A stretch of DNA of 14,372 bases from Treponema sp. (GCA_009780545.1 WQZW01000008.1:1-14372), one strand, 5' to 3'. Counted from the stretch's first letter, positions 6,595 through 14,086 are shown. The notes: a model not told the origin generated them from the sequence alone. Made by a program: numbers and translations.

Positions 6595-8049
6595 ATGAGT
6601 TCTGAGAACGAGAAAGTGCCTAGGGTTCCGTACCTTTGGGAGGCCCTTCTGTCCTTCGGTTTCCTGGTTGCCGTGATGGTGGTGGGAATTGGCGTGTTCG
6701 GGGTGGATCCCCACATCCCGATGATGATCGGCGCAAGCTTTGCCGCCCTGATGGCCTTTCGGCTTGGCTTCAAGTGGAAGCAGATCGAAAGGGCCATGTT
6801 CGACGGCATCTACAACGTGCTGCAGGCGGTCATCATCCTCTTCGTCATCGGCGTGATCATCGGCGTCTGGATGGTCGCCGGCATCGTGCCCACGATGATC
6901 TATTACGGCCTGAACATCCTTTCCGCGCGGACCTTCCTCGTGGCGACCCTGCTGATCTGTTCGGTAACCTCGGTCGCCATCGGCACGTCCTGGGGAACGG
7001 CCGGCACCATCGGCGTTGCCCTGATGGGCGTCGCCATCGGCCTCGGCATCAATCCGGCGGTCGCCGCCGGCGCGGTGGTTTCCGGCGCCTACTTCGGCGA
7101 CAAGCTTTCGCCGCTTTCGGACACCACGAACCTTGCCGCCGCGATGGCCGGCACCGACCTCTTTACCCACATCAAGTTTATGCTGAGAAACACGATCCCA
7201 GTCTACATCATCGTGATCGTAATCTACATCGTTCTGGGAATCAACGCCGGCAACTCGAACGCAAGCTTCGAGGGCGTCAAGGTGATCCAGGACGGCATTG
7301 CCGGGAGCTTCAACATCTCGCCGTTCCTGCTGATTCCGCCGATTGTCGTCATCGTGTTGGTGGCGTTCAAGATTCCGGCAATTCCGGGCATCTTCGCCGG
7401 GGTCATTATCGGGGGAATTTTCGGGGCCATCTTCCAGGGGAACACTTTCGGCGATCTCCTGGAGGCCGCCTACGGCGGGTACCAGAGCGCCACCGGCATC
7501 GAGGCGGTCGACGATCTGCTGAGCAAGGGCGGGCTTGAAGGGATCATGTTCGCCATTTCGCTGATCATCATCGCGATGATGTTCGGCGGTATAATGGAAA
7601 AGACCCGCCAGCTTGAGGTCGTGGTAAGCAGGGTCGTGAGCGCGTTCAAGTCGATAACCGCACTTGTCGGGGTTACGATGCTTACCGCGCTGGTCAGCAA
7701 CATCACGATCCCGGACCAGTACATCGCCATCGTGGTGCCCGGCCGGATGTTCGCCCCGGAATACAAGCGGCGCGGCCTGCATCCCAAGATGTGCTCCAAC
7801 GCCGTCGATTCCTGCGGCACGGTAACCAGCGCGCTGGTCCCCTGGAACACCTGCGGTATCGCCATGGCAACCTTCCTCGGCGTGGCCACCTTCGAGTACC
7901 TCCCCTACGCCTTCTTCAACCTCCTTGGCCCCATCGCCGTTCTGGTGATGACCGCCATGGGCCTGCAGAGGGTGAAACGCTCGCAGGAACCGTCGACGAT
8001 TTTGGATTACGATGAGAAGGAAGAAGCCAAGCTGCAACAGGGAACTTGA
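6595..8049 (+). CDS. nhaC: NhaC-family Na+/H+ (or Na+-coupled solute) antiporter
   Basis: A 484-residue inner-membrane antiporter of the NhaC family. About 11-12 hydrophobic helices are visible. The family core GAYFGDKLSPLSDTTNLAA (164-182) is intact, as are GTSWGTAGTIG (130-140) upstream and the C-terminal half motif (SNAVDSCGTVTSALVPWNTC, 401-420). Members exchange Na+ for protons; some close relatives instead couple Na+/H+ to malate/lactate, so the substrate is not settled. The start is the ATG at 6595, preceded by AAGG at seven bases; an upstream in-frame ATG at 6490 sits in the promoter and lacks a ribosome site. The N-terminus is cytosolic (MSSENEKVPRVP). The charged C-terminal tail (460-484) is short. 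It stands alone, with its own leader and a terminator hairpin at 8058. Confidence -1.
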   Translation: MSSENEKVPRVPYLWEALLSFGFLVAVMVVGIGVFGVDPHIPMMIGASFAALMAFRLGFKWKQIERAMFDGIYNVLQAVIILFVIGVIIGVWMVAGIVPTMIYYGLNILSARTFLVATLLICSVTSVAIGTSWGTAGTIGVALMGVAIGLGINPAVAAGAVVSGAYFGDKLSPLSDTTNLAAAMAGTDLFTHIKFMLRNTIPVYIIVIVIYIVLGINAGNSNASFEGVKVIQDGIAGSFNISPFLLIPPIVVIVLVAFKIPAIPGIFAGVIIGGIFGAIFQGNTFGDLLEAAYGGYQSATGIEAVDDLLSKGGLEGIMFAISLIIIAMMFGGIMEKTRQLEVVVSRVVSAFKSITALVGVTMLTALVSNITIPDQYIAIVVPGRMFAPEYKRRGLHPKMCSNAVDSCGTVTSALVPWNTCGIAMATFLGVATFEYLPYAFFNLLGPIAVLVMTAMGLQRVKRSQEPSTILDYDEKEEAKLQQGT

Positions 8050-8057
8050 CCTTTAGG

Positions 8058-8099
8058 AGAAACTTCCGGAGGAGGCAGCTGCCTCCCCGGGAGGTTTCT
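8058..8099 (+). terminator. Terminator hairpin of the antiporter gene
   Basis: AGAAACTTCC (8058-8067) pairs with GGAGGTTTCT (8090-8099) with one wobble. The inside contains the perfect palindrome GGAGGCAGCTGCCTCC (8071-8086). It begins eight bases after the stop; the 3' arm ends in a short T-rich stretch. Confidence -1.
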
Positions 8100-8202
8100 T
8101 CAGGCCGGTAGTACGTTGGCGTACCTGACCGAAAAAAACGATCCGGTTACCGACGCATGTCTGATGCCGATTTTTGCATGGACGAAACACTAACGGGAAT
8201 AT

Positions 8203-8247
8203 CGCAGGGCAAAGGGTTTGGACACGGAGGTTGCCCTTTGCCTTGCG
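8203..8247. terminator. 14-bp hairpin between convergent genes
   Basis: CGCAGGGCAAAGGG (8203-8216) pairs with CCCTTTGCCTTGCG (8234-8247), one wobble, 17-base loop. It lies 54 bp past the stop of the small minus-strand gene and 154 bp past the antiporter stop. It lacks a U-run on either strand; a role as terminator is inferred from position. Confidence -1.
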
Positions 8248-8300
8248 CCTGCCTTAGGGAACCGCGGCGATAATGATGACGGTCTTTTCCTCCTGATTTT

Positions 8301-8573
8301 TCAAGCCGCATGCTTGATAGGTTCGCTGCGGGTTTCGAAGACAAAGGGATTCCCGTCCGCGCCTTCAACCCAATAGGCCATTTTCAGCATCCAGTCTCCG
8401 GGGCCCAGCTTTGGGTTGAAGATCGATGTTGAAATGCCGCTACCGGGAGAGACTATCTGCCGATCCACCTTTTCCCCACCCGAAGCAAGTTCGAACCACA
8501 TTTCCAGGTGTTTGAACTTGAGACCGGGCTGCCCCGAAAGATCGGGTGCCATCTTGACCGACGTAACGTCCAT
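8301..8573 (-). CDS. Small protein of unknown function (90 aa)
   Basis: I do not recognise this family. The product is soluble, with no signal peptide or membrane helix. It has a Pro/Gly-rich, strand-like pattern (LKFKHLEMWFELASGG at 18-33, DWMLKMAYWVEG at 60-71, FVFETRSEPI at 77-86), which suggests a small beta-sandwich. It is rich in Trp/Phe/Met for its size. I count it as real because the ATG (8571-8573) has a perfect AGGAGG at six bases and a near-consensus promoter lies just upstream, so it should be well expressed. It is transcribed divergently from the lipoprotein-PilZ-TPR genes and convergently with the antiporter. It stands alone, so the neighbours give no hint of its job. Confidence -1.
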   Translation of the reverse strand: MDVTSVKMAPDLSGQPGLKFKHLEMWFELASGGEKVDRQIVSPGSGISTSIFNPKLGPGDWMLKMAYWVEGADGNPFVFETRSEPIKHAA

Positions 8574-8613
8574 ACCTTACCTCCTGTAAAATCGTTCCCC
8601 GTATCCGATATTA

Positions 8614-8641
8614 ATTATATAATAGTTTTCTTATAAATCAA
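8614..8641 (-). promoter_or_regulatory. Promoter of the 90-aa protein gene
   Basis: On the minus strand TTGATT (8636-8641), a 16-bp AT-rich spacer and a perfect TATAAT (8614-8619). The predicted leader is about 34 nt and contains AGGAGG. Confidence -1.
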
Positions 8642-8749
8642 GTCCAAAAACACGCAATAATCAACCATAAAGTTACTTGGAACATACGGAGTTTAATTAT
8701 CCTAACAATTTGTGGTTACTTTTGGCGATCCGGCTGTCGGTGATAATCG

Positions 8750-8863
8750 GTCCAACCTGCGAGGGCAGGTTGGACATGGAGTTTTGCGAAGCAAAACCCT
8801 GCGCTTTTGTTGAAAGGAGCGGGCCTTCCGAGCAAGGCGGCCCAATCGTCGTGGACAGATTGG
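8750..8863 (+). repeat. Dispersed palindromic element, copy A (double hairpin)
   Basis: Hairpin 1 is a perfect 11-bp stem (8750-8760 with 8765-8775). Two bases later GGAG leads into hairpin 2, GTTTTGC-GAA-GCAAAAC (8781-8797). The layout matches copy B at 11725-11774, with different stem sequences that remain paired. A third dyad (CCAATC 8842-8847 with GATTGG 8858-8863) follows and overlaps the -35 of the lipoprotein promoter; whether it belongs to the element is unclear. Confidence -1.
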
Positions 8864-8889
8864 ACAATCCCCCCGTTTGACAGTATAAT
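8860..8889 (+). promoter_or_regulatory. Promoter of the lipoprotein gene, probably leaderless
   Basis: TTGGAC (8860-8865), an 18-bp spacer and a perfect TATAAT (8884-8889). The -10 ends only seven bases before the ATG at 8897, so the expected start of transcription falls at or within two bases of the start codon. Confidence -1.
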
Positions 8890-8896
8890 ATCTGTA

Positions 8897-9577
8897 ATGA
8901 AATTTTTTAGCGTCATCGCCGTGGCGGCGCTCCTGGTCGCCGTTTCCTGTGCGGGATCGCCGCCGCAGGCCAGGTTTCAGGATATGGTCGCCGACATGGG
9001 GCCGGTAAAGGCCGGGACGGTGAACGTCGTGTTGGACAAGTCGCTGGGGCTGGGGCTGGCTACCGTGGAGGCGGAAGTGGTCTTCCATCCCAGGCTGAAC
9101 GCCGTTTCCCTGGAGTTCAGGCACGAGCTGACCACCTACAGGCAGTTCTGGGATCCGGCGGCGAGGCGACAGTTCGTCCTTGCGGTCGGGATGTACGGCG
9201 GGGACTTCACCTCCCGCTCCCTGGTCAACCGCTACCGGCAAACCAGGTCGGTCTACGGCAAGGTTACCGGGCGGATGGAATGGCAGACGATCCGCTTCAC
9301 CACCACCTACGTCTCGGATGCCACGATCGAAATCGGTTACCGTTTCAGGAAAAATTCACCCTTCCTGGCCACTTTCTCCCGCTTTTCCCTTTCGGAAAAC
9401 GACCGAAACTCCGGAGGCAGGGCCTCAGGTGATTCCAGCCTTTCGGTGTACTTTACCAGGGCGCAGGCGGCCGAGCTTGCCGGCCTTTTCGACCAGGAAT
9501 TCCTGTTGTCCCTCATCGACCCGAGCGGGATCGAGGTCGGGCCGGAACCGGAGACGTGGGACGAATATGCCGACTGA
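8897..9577 (+). CDS. Lipoprotein of unknown function
   Basis: A 226-residue protein with a typical lipoprotein signal: MKFF, a hydrophobic core and the lipobox AVSC (acylated Cys18). The remainder is strand-rich and soluble with no domain I recognise. Visible segments include VNVVLDKSLGLGLATVEAEV (43-62), a basic stretch near TSRSLVNRYRQTRSVYGKV (105-123) and a helical FTRAQAAELAGLFDQEFLLS (188-207). The end is acidic (EPETWDEYAD). There is no Shine-Dalgarno before the ATG; the -10 box lies seven bases away, so translation is probably leaderless. In-frame codons further upstream lie inside the repeat element and would destroy the signal peptide. It is followed after 101 bp by the PilZ and TPR genes on the same strand, so it may be an envelope partner of that pair, but this rests on position only. 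Confidence -1.
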   Translation: MKFFSVIAVAALLVAVSCAGSPPQARFQDMVADMGPVKAGTVNVVLDKSLGLGLATVEAEVVFHPRLNAVSLEFRHELTTYRQFWDPAARRQFVLAVGMYGGDFTSRSLVNRYRQTRSVYGKVTGRMEWQTIRFTTTYVSDATIEIGYRFRKNSPFLATFSRFSLSENDRNSGGRASGDSSLSVYFTRAQAAELAGLFDQEFLLSLIDPSGIEVGPEPETWDEYAD

Positions 9578-9613
9578 CCGCAGCCATGGGGATCAAGTTC
9601 GGCATGATGCAAT

Positions 9614-9644
9614 AAACGGACGGAACTTTGCCATGCGAAGCTCC
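9614..9644 (-). repeat. Dispersed palindromic element, copy D (half element)
   Basis: On the minus strand GGAGCTTCGC-ATG-GCAAAGTTCC (9622-9644) is a hairpin-2 copy with eight normal pairs, one wobble and one mismatch, preceded by ACTC as in copy B. Its outer end (9614-9632) matches copy C at 18 of 19 bases. No hairpin 1 is visible. It sits between the lipoprotein and PilZ genes. Confidence -1.
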
Positions 9645-9678
9645 GAGTATTGGTTTTCGGTATCGAGGGTGATTGCGT

Positions 9679-10521
9679 ATGGGTAGCCTGCAGACAAAAA
9701 AGATCGGCGAGTACCACGAGGTTTTCAAGGACCGGGAGCTTACCTTCAGCAGGGACATTGTCGGGGCGACAGGGCTCCTTGCCGAGCAGGTGCAGCTCAA
9801 GTGCGGCAGCGACTTCTGGCCCTGCCTGCTGTACGCGGCCTCGTTCCGGAAAGCCAAGGTCGTGGTCAACGTCAATTCCGGCATCATCGAAAAGGTGAAG
9901 AAGGGGAACAACCTGGTCAGCCTCCGCCTCAGCTTCCGAAGCCAGGACGGCAAGGGCAATTCGCTGACCTTCTTCATGGCGGCCCGGGCGGCCGGAATCT
10001 CGCCGTACAGGGGTTCCTCCGAGGTCGTGGTCCTTTCCCTCCAGTTCGGTCAGCGTCCGCCGGACGATTTCATCGCCATTATCGGGCGCGTCCTGGATGC
10101 GAGCCTGAACTCGGCAAGGATGCAGGACCGCAAGCTGCGGATTACGCCGGAAGCGGTCAAGCGGCTGGGGCTGGTTTCCGCCGAAGCGGTGCTTTTCGTC
10201 CAGAAAGTGCCCCGCCGTTGCCTGCTTCGGGATCTTTCCTTCGCCGGAAGTCGGCTGGTCCTGATGGGCGTGGGGAAGTTCCTCGTCGATCGGGAAGCAA
10301 GCCTTCGGGTCGATTTCGAGGAACCCGCGGAAAGCTTTTTGATTCCGGGGAAGGTCGTGTCGACCGAGGAAATTCCGGACAAGCAGGGAATGGCCTGCAT
10401 CGAGCTGGAGTTCGCCCCGGCCACGGTTCCGCTGGGCTACAAGATACGTCTGAACGAATACGTCAACACGGTGAGGGCCGATACCCGTGGCCGGGATGCC
10501 AAAACGGCGGAACCCAAATGA
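9679..10521 (+). CDS. PilZ-domain protein, possible c-di-GMP receptor
   Basis: PilZ domains bind cyclic di-GMP and change the activity of motility or envelope machinery. In this 280-residue protein the C-terminal domain (about 150-262) carries the DxSxxG motif as DLSFAG (D185, S187, G190), followed by typical strands (LRVDFEE, LIPGKVVSTEEI, CIELEF). The partner RxxxR motif, normally 20-30 residues earlier, is only RKLR (151-154); an exact RxxxR (R180-R184) instead abuts the Asp, which is not the usual geometry. The N-terminal 130 residues look like a beta-rich, YcgR-N-like domain and include a basic patch (FRKAKVVVNV, 56-65). There is no signal peptide. The ATG (9679) has GAGGGTG at eight to nine bases; a TTG two codons earlier is too close. 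The stop overlaps the next start (ATGA), indicating translational coupling to the TPR protein. Confidence -1.
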   Translation: MGSLQTKKIGEYHEVFKDRELTFSRDIVGATGLLAEQVQLKCGSDFWPCLLYAASFRKAKVVVNVNSGIIEKVKKGNNLVSLRLSFRSQDGKGNSLTFFMAARAAGISPYRGSSEVVVLSLQFGQRPPDDFIAIIGRVLDASLNSARMQDRKLRITPEAVKRLGLVSAEAVLFVQKVPRRCLLRDLSFAGSRLVLMGVGKFLVDREASLRVDFEEPAESFLIPGKVVSTEEIPDKQGMACIELEFAPATVPLGYKIRLNEYVNTVRADTRGRDAKTAEPK

Positions 10522-11672
10522 GCGAAAGGATACTGTTCCTTTCGATGCCGGAATCCTTACGGGAAAAGCTCGGACAGCTTGCCGACCGGAGGGAATTTTC
10601 CCCGGACCCGGACATTCCCCTGCCGGTGGAGATCGCCGGAACCGGGAAGGCGGCGGAAAAGGCCGCCCTGAAAGACCTTTCCTTCGAGACGATCCTGTCC
10701 GGCATGCTGCATGTGCTGGCCGAGGGCAAACTCCGTTCGGACTGGCTGGAGTACTATCGCCGCTTCGTTCTGGTCCTGCGCCCGGATATCCTTCCCGAAT
10801 TCGGCGAGGTGGCGATCCTCAAGGCCCGAAACGGCGAGTTCGACCTTGCCCTGCAGATTCTGGCCTCGCTGAAGGGCCTGTACCCGGAATCCCCCTCGGT
10901 AAAGCTGAACACGGCCCTGGTTCTGGAGCAGGACGCGCTGATGCGGGAGCGTCATGGCAGGGAGGACTCGGGCCCGGCATTCCTGAAGGCCGCTCTTGCC
11001 TTCGAGGAAGCGATGAATCCGCCCTTTCCGGAGGCCGCCTACCACGCCGGCCTGTTCTTTCTCTCCAGGGACAACTTTTCCCGGTCCGCCGAATGCCTGT
11101 CGTTCTTTCTGGACTCCACCGGTGCCGCCGGCAGCGATGCGGAGGGCGAAAATCCGGAGGAGGACGAGAGGCGGAAGAAGGCGCGGGTCGCCCTTGCCGA
11201 GATCGAGGCCGGCGAGTTGGAGGACAGGCAGATCGCCGAGGCCTACGCCCTGGTCCGGGACGGCAGGGAGGAGGACGGGATGAAGGCGGTGCATGCCTTC
11301 ATCGAGCGGAAGCCGGAGGTCTGGCGGGGCTGGTTCATCCTCGGCTGGGCATTGCGGAGGCTGAAGCGTTGGGAGGATGCGGCCGTCGCCTTTGCCAAGG
11401 CGATAGAGCTTGGGGGAACCGGCGCCGACGTGCGGAACGAGCTTGCCATCTGCCTGATGGAATCCGGCGACCTGAAGGGAGCGAGGCGGGAACTGCATGC
11501 TGCCCTGCGGGAAGACTGCGAAAACACCAAGATCATCTCCAACCTCGGCGTTCTTGCCCTGAAGAACGGCAACCGGGAAGAGGCCGCCGGCTTCTTCCGC
11601 ACCGTGCTGACCCTCGAACCGGAGGACCGGCTCGCGCGGGAATTTTTGGGCGAAGGCGGCCCGGGGGATTAG
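10518..11672 (+). CDS. TPR-repeat protein
   Basis: A 384-residue soluble protein with tetratricopeptide repeats, helical hairpins that hold protein partners. The clearest units are at the C-terminus: about 268-301 (GWFILGWALRRLKRWEDAAV and onward), 303-334 (ELAICLMESGDLKGARRELH) and 336-369 (SNLGVLALKNGNREEAAGFF). Weaker repeats lie around 94-127, 153-165 and 172-200. A charged linker (GENPEEDERRKKAR, 210-223) splits the protein. No signal peptide or membrane helix is seen, so it is cytosolic. The ATG overlaps the PilZ stop as ATGA, with only a weak GGCGG ribosome site, so translation is probably coupled and the two proteins may be made in fixed ratio. It could be the adaptor through which the PilZ protein acts; that is inference. 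Confidence -1.
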   Translation: MSERILFLSMPESLREKLGQLADRREFSPDPDIPLPVEIAGTGKAAEKAALKDLSFETILSGMLHVLAEGKLRSDWLEYYRRFVLVLRPDILPEFGEVAILKARNGEFDLALQILASLKGLYPESPSVKLNTALVLEQDALMRERHGREDSGPAFLKAALAFEEAMNPPFPEAAYHAGLFFLSRDNFSRSAECLSFFLDSTGAAGSDAEGENPEEDERRKKARVALAEIEAGELEDRQIAEAYALVRDGREEDGMKAVHAFIERKPEVWRGWFILGWALRRLKRWEDAAVAFAKAIELGGTGADVRNELAICLMESGDLKGARRELHAALREDCENTKIISNLGVLALKNGNREEAAGFFRTVLTLEPEDRLAREFLGEGGPGD

Positions 11673-11698
11673 GTTCGGCAGGAAAATTCGGGGCGTTG

Positions 11699-11774
11699 CG
11701 GGGTGGAACCCCGTTCGGGGGGTGGTCCATCATCCTTTGGATGATGGACTCGGAGATTTGCGAAGCAAATCTCC
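11699..11774 (+). repeat. Dispersed palindromic element, copy B, with preceding hairpin
   Basis: Hairpin 1 is a perfect 11-bp stem with a TTT loop (11725-11735 with 11739-11749). Hairpin 2 is a perfect 10-bp stem with a GAA loop (11752-11761 with 11765-11774). Layout and loop match copy A. A separate CGGGGT-GGA-ACCCCG hairpin (11699-11713) lies 26 bp after the TPR stop. These structures fill the gap and may also end the TPR transcript; no promoter for the next gene was convincing. Confidence -1.
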
Positions 11775-11920
11775 ACGCCTTGGCTAATAAAGGTAAACGG
11801 GTGGAGGATTGGGCCCCCGCATTGTGATTTGATTTGAACGAAATATGGGCGACTTCCGATATGTTCCGGAACGCCGGTCATTATGATTATCCTACTTACG
11901 ATTACATACAAGGAAAAGCG

Positions 11921-14086
11921 ATGGCATTTGTGGACACGGCGGAGACCGGGCGTTTCGGGTACGATTTTATTCCGGCGGAATTCCTGCCGGCCGGCAAGGA
12001 CGAGTACTGGCAGCGGAACCTGCAGTCGGCGGGGCGGAGTTTCAGGCGGCTGAGGCCGGAGGAACGGGCGGCCCTAATCGCCGGGAACAACCGCTGCCCG
12101 AACTGGGACGACTTTCTGGTCGGCGATCCCTTCGATCCCACGCTGATCACCGACTCGCGTTTTTACGGGCTGGTGCGGATCGGGAGCCTCCGGCCGGTGC
12201 TGCTGCGGCACCACGACTTTCGGCTGCCGGCCGGGATCCGGGACAGTACGGTGATTTCCTGCGACATCGGCGACGACGCGGCCATCGCCGACTGCGGCTA
12301 CCTTTCGCACTACGTCGTCGGCGACCGCTGCATCCTGTACCGCATCGACGAGATGCAGACCACCAACCATGCCAAGTTCGGTAACGGCGCGCTCAAGGAC
12401 GGCGAGGAGGAGGACGTCCGGGTCTGGATCGACGTTATGAACGAAGCCGGCGGGCGTTCGATTCTCCCCTTTCGGGACATGATTCCGGCCGACGCCTACC
12501 TTTGGGCCGCCTTCAGGGACGATGCGGCCCTTGCCTCGGCCCTGTTGCGGATTACCCAGGCCGAATACGGCGGGGCGCGGGGAACCTACGGCAGGGTGGG
12601 CTCCCATGCGGTGATCAAGAGCTGTCGGATCATAAAGGACGCCGACATCGGGGAATGGGCCTACGTCAAGGGGGCCAACAAGCTGAAGAACGTTACCGTG
12701 CTTTCATCGAAAGAGGAACCGAGCCAGATCGGGGAAGGCGTGGAGCTGGTCAACGGCATCGTCGGTTACGGATGCAGCGCCTTTTACGGAGTCAAGGCGG
12801 TGCGGTTCGTGCTGGGACGCAATTCCAGCCTGAAGTACGGGGCGCGGCTGATCCACTCGGTGCTGGGGGACAATTCCACGGTTTCCTGCTGCGAGATCCT
12901 CAACAACCTGGTGTTCCCGGTCCACGAACAGCACCACAACAATTCCTTCCTCATCGCCAGTCTGATTCAGGGGATGAGCAACATGGCCGCCGGGGCCACG
13001 CTGGGTTCCAACCACAACAGCCGGGCCAACGACGGCGAGATCCGGGCCGGCCGCGGTTTCTGGCCCGGCCTTTCGGTAACGCTGAAGCACTCCAGCCGTT
13101 TCGCCGGCTTCGTCCTGGTTACCAAGGGCCGCTATCCCCACGAGCTGGACATTCCCCTGCCCTTCTCGCTGGTTGCCGACAACGAGCGGCTCGGGCGGCT
13201 CGAGGTGATGCCGGCGTATTTCTGGATGCACAACATGTACGCCCTGGAGCGGAATGCCTGGAAATCGCTGGCCCGGGACAGGCGGAAGGCAAAGGTCCAG
13301 CGGATACACACCGATTACCTTGCCCCGGACACCGCCGGCGAGATCATGCATTCCCTGACCCTGCTGGAAACCTGGGCGGCCAAGGCCGGAATCGCCCTGA
13401 ATCCGGAGGAGCGGCGGCCCTTGGAAACGACCGGTGCCGGAACGCCGCCCCTTGAAGGCGGCAGGCGACAGGCGGTGATCCTCAAGCCCGGCCCGGCCTA
13501 CGCCGCCTATCGGGAGATGCTGTTCTGCTATTGCCTGGGAACGCTGGCCCGGTACCTGCTGGAGGAAGAAGGGCTTTCGTTCGCCGAATTTGTCTCGAGG
13601 ATGGATGCCGGGGATTCAGCCCGTATCTCGGAGCCATGGGAAAACCTCGGCGGACAGTTTGCTCCGGCCTTCCGGGTGGACGAACTGCGTTCCGCCATCG
13701 GCCGGGGGGAGATCGATTCCTGGCAGGACATCCACCGCGCCTACGACCGAATGGCCGATTGCTACCGGGAGGATTCCGCCCGGCATGCCTGGAACGCTTT
13801 CCGTTTCCTTTCCGCCCTTCCGGAAGGGGCCCCGCATCCCCTGGCCGACCGGGAACGCTTCCGTCAGGAACTGCGGACGCTGGCCGGCCTCAAGCGGGAG
13901 ATCGCCGAACGGGTGTCCGCCTCCCGTGCCAAGGACTTCGCCAGCCCCCTCCGCCTGAGTACCTTCCGCAATCCGGAGGAAATGGCAACGGTTCTGGGCA
14001 GGCCTGCGGATAATGCCTTCGTCAAGCTCTTCGCCGAACGGACCGAGGAGGAGATTCGGGGGATCGGGGAATTGGGAAACCGTTGA
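11921..14086 (+). CDS. DUF4954-family protein with left-handed beta-helix core
   Basis: A 721-residue cytosolic protein that I recognise as DUF4954, of unknown function, found in spirochaetes and Bacteroidetes. The central part (about 100-420) has the hexapeptide-like rhythm of a left-handed beta-helix, as in sugar-nucleotide acyl- and nucleotidyl-transferases (STVISCDIGDDAAIADCGYL, AVIKSCRIIKDADIGEWAYV). The most conserved stretch (about 296-420) includes YGARLIHSVLGDNSTVSCCE, HEQHHNNSFLIASLIQG and GSNHNSRANDGEI, rich in His/Asn/Ser as expected of an active or metal site. The C-terminal 250 residues are helical. The ATG at 11921 has AAGGA at seven bases; upstream in-frame codons are AT-rich, unlike the gene, so I exclude them. 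The stop TGA lies inside the first 110-bp repeat. A sugar or nucleotide-sugar role is plausible but unproven. Confidence -1.
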   Translation: MAFVDTAETGRFGYDFIPAEFLPAGKDEYWQRNLQSAGRSFRRLRPEERAALIAGNNRCPNWDDFLVGDPFDPTLITDSRFYGLVRIGSLRPVLLRHHDFRLPAGIRDSTVISCDIGDDAAIADCGYLSHYVVGDRCILYRIDEMQTTNHAKFGNGALKDGEEEDVRVWIDVMNEAGGRSILPFRDMIPADAYLWAAFRDDAALASALLRITQAEYGGARGTYGRVGSHAVIKSCRIIKDADIGEWAYVKGANKLKNVTVLSSKEEPSQIGEGVELVNGIVGYGCSAFYGVKAVRFVLGRNSSLKYGARLIHSVLGDNSTVSCCEILNNLVFPVHEQHHNNSFLIASLIQGMSNMAAGATLGSNHNSRANDGEIRAGRGFWPGLSVTLKHSSRFAGFVLVTKGRYPHELDIPLPFSLVADNERLGRLEVMPAYFWMHNMYALERNAWKSLARDRRKAKVQRIHTDYLAPDTAGEIMHSLTLLETWAAKAGIALNPEERRPLETTGAGTPPLEGGRRQAVILKPGPAYAAYREMLFCYCLGTLARYLLEEEGLSFAEFVSRMDAGDSARISEPWENLGGQFAPAFRVDELRSAIGRGEIDSWQDIHRAYDRMADCYREDSARHAWNAFRFLSALPEGAPHPLADRERFRQELRTLAGLKREIAERVSASRAKDFASPLRLSTFRNPEEMATVLGRPADNAFVKLFAERTEEEIRGIGELGNR

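Noticed and set aside
6132..6809. Minus-strand open frame crossing the gap and the start of the antiporter gene
   Set aside because: Basic, low-complexity product with no ribosome site; overlaps a certain gene and a repeat element.
8877..8889. TTGACA next to TATAAT as a promoter pair
   Set aside because: Only one base separates them; the functional -35 must lie near 8860.
11834..11920. 29-codon extension of DUF4954 from a TTG
   Set aside because: AT-rich codons unlike the gene, no ribosome site, while the ATG at 11921 has AAGGA at proper spacing.
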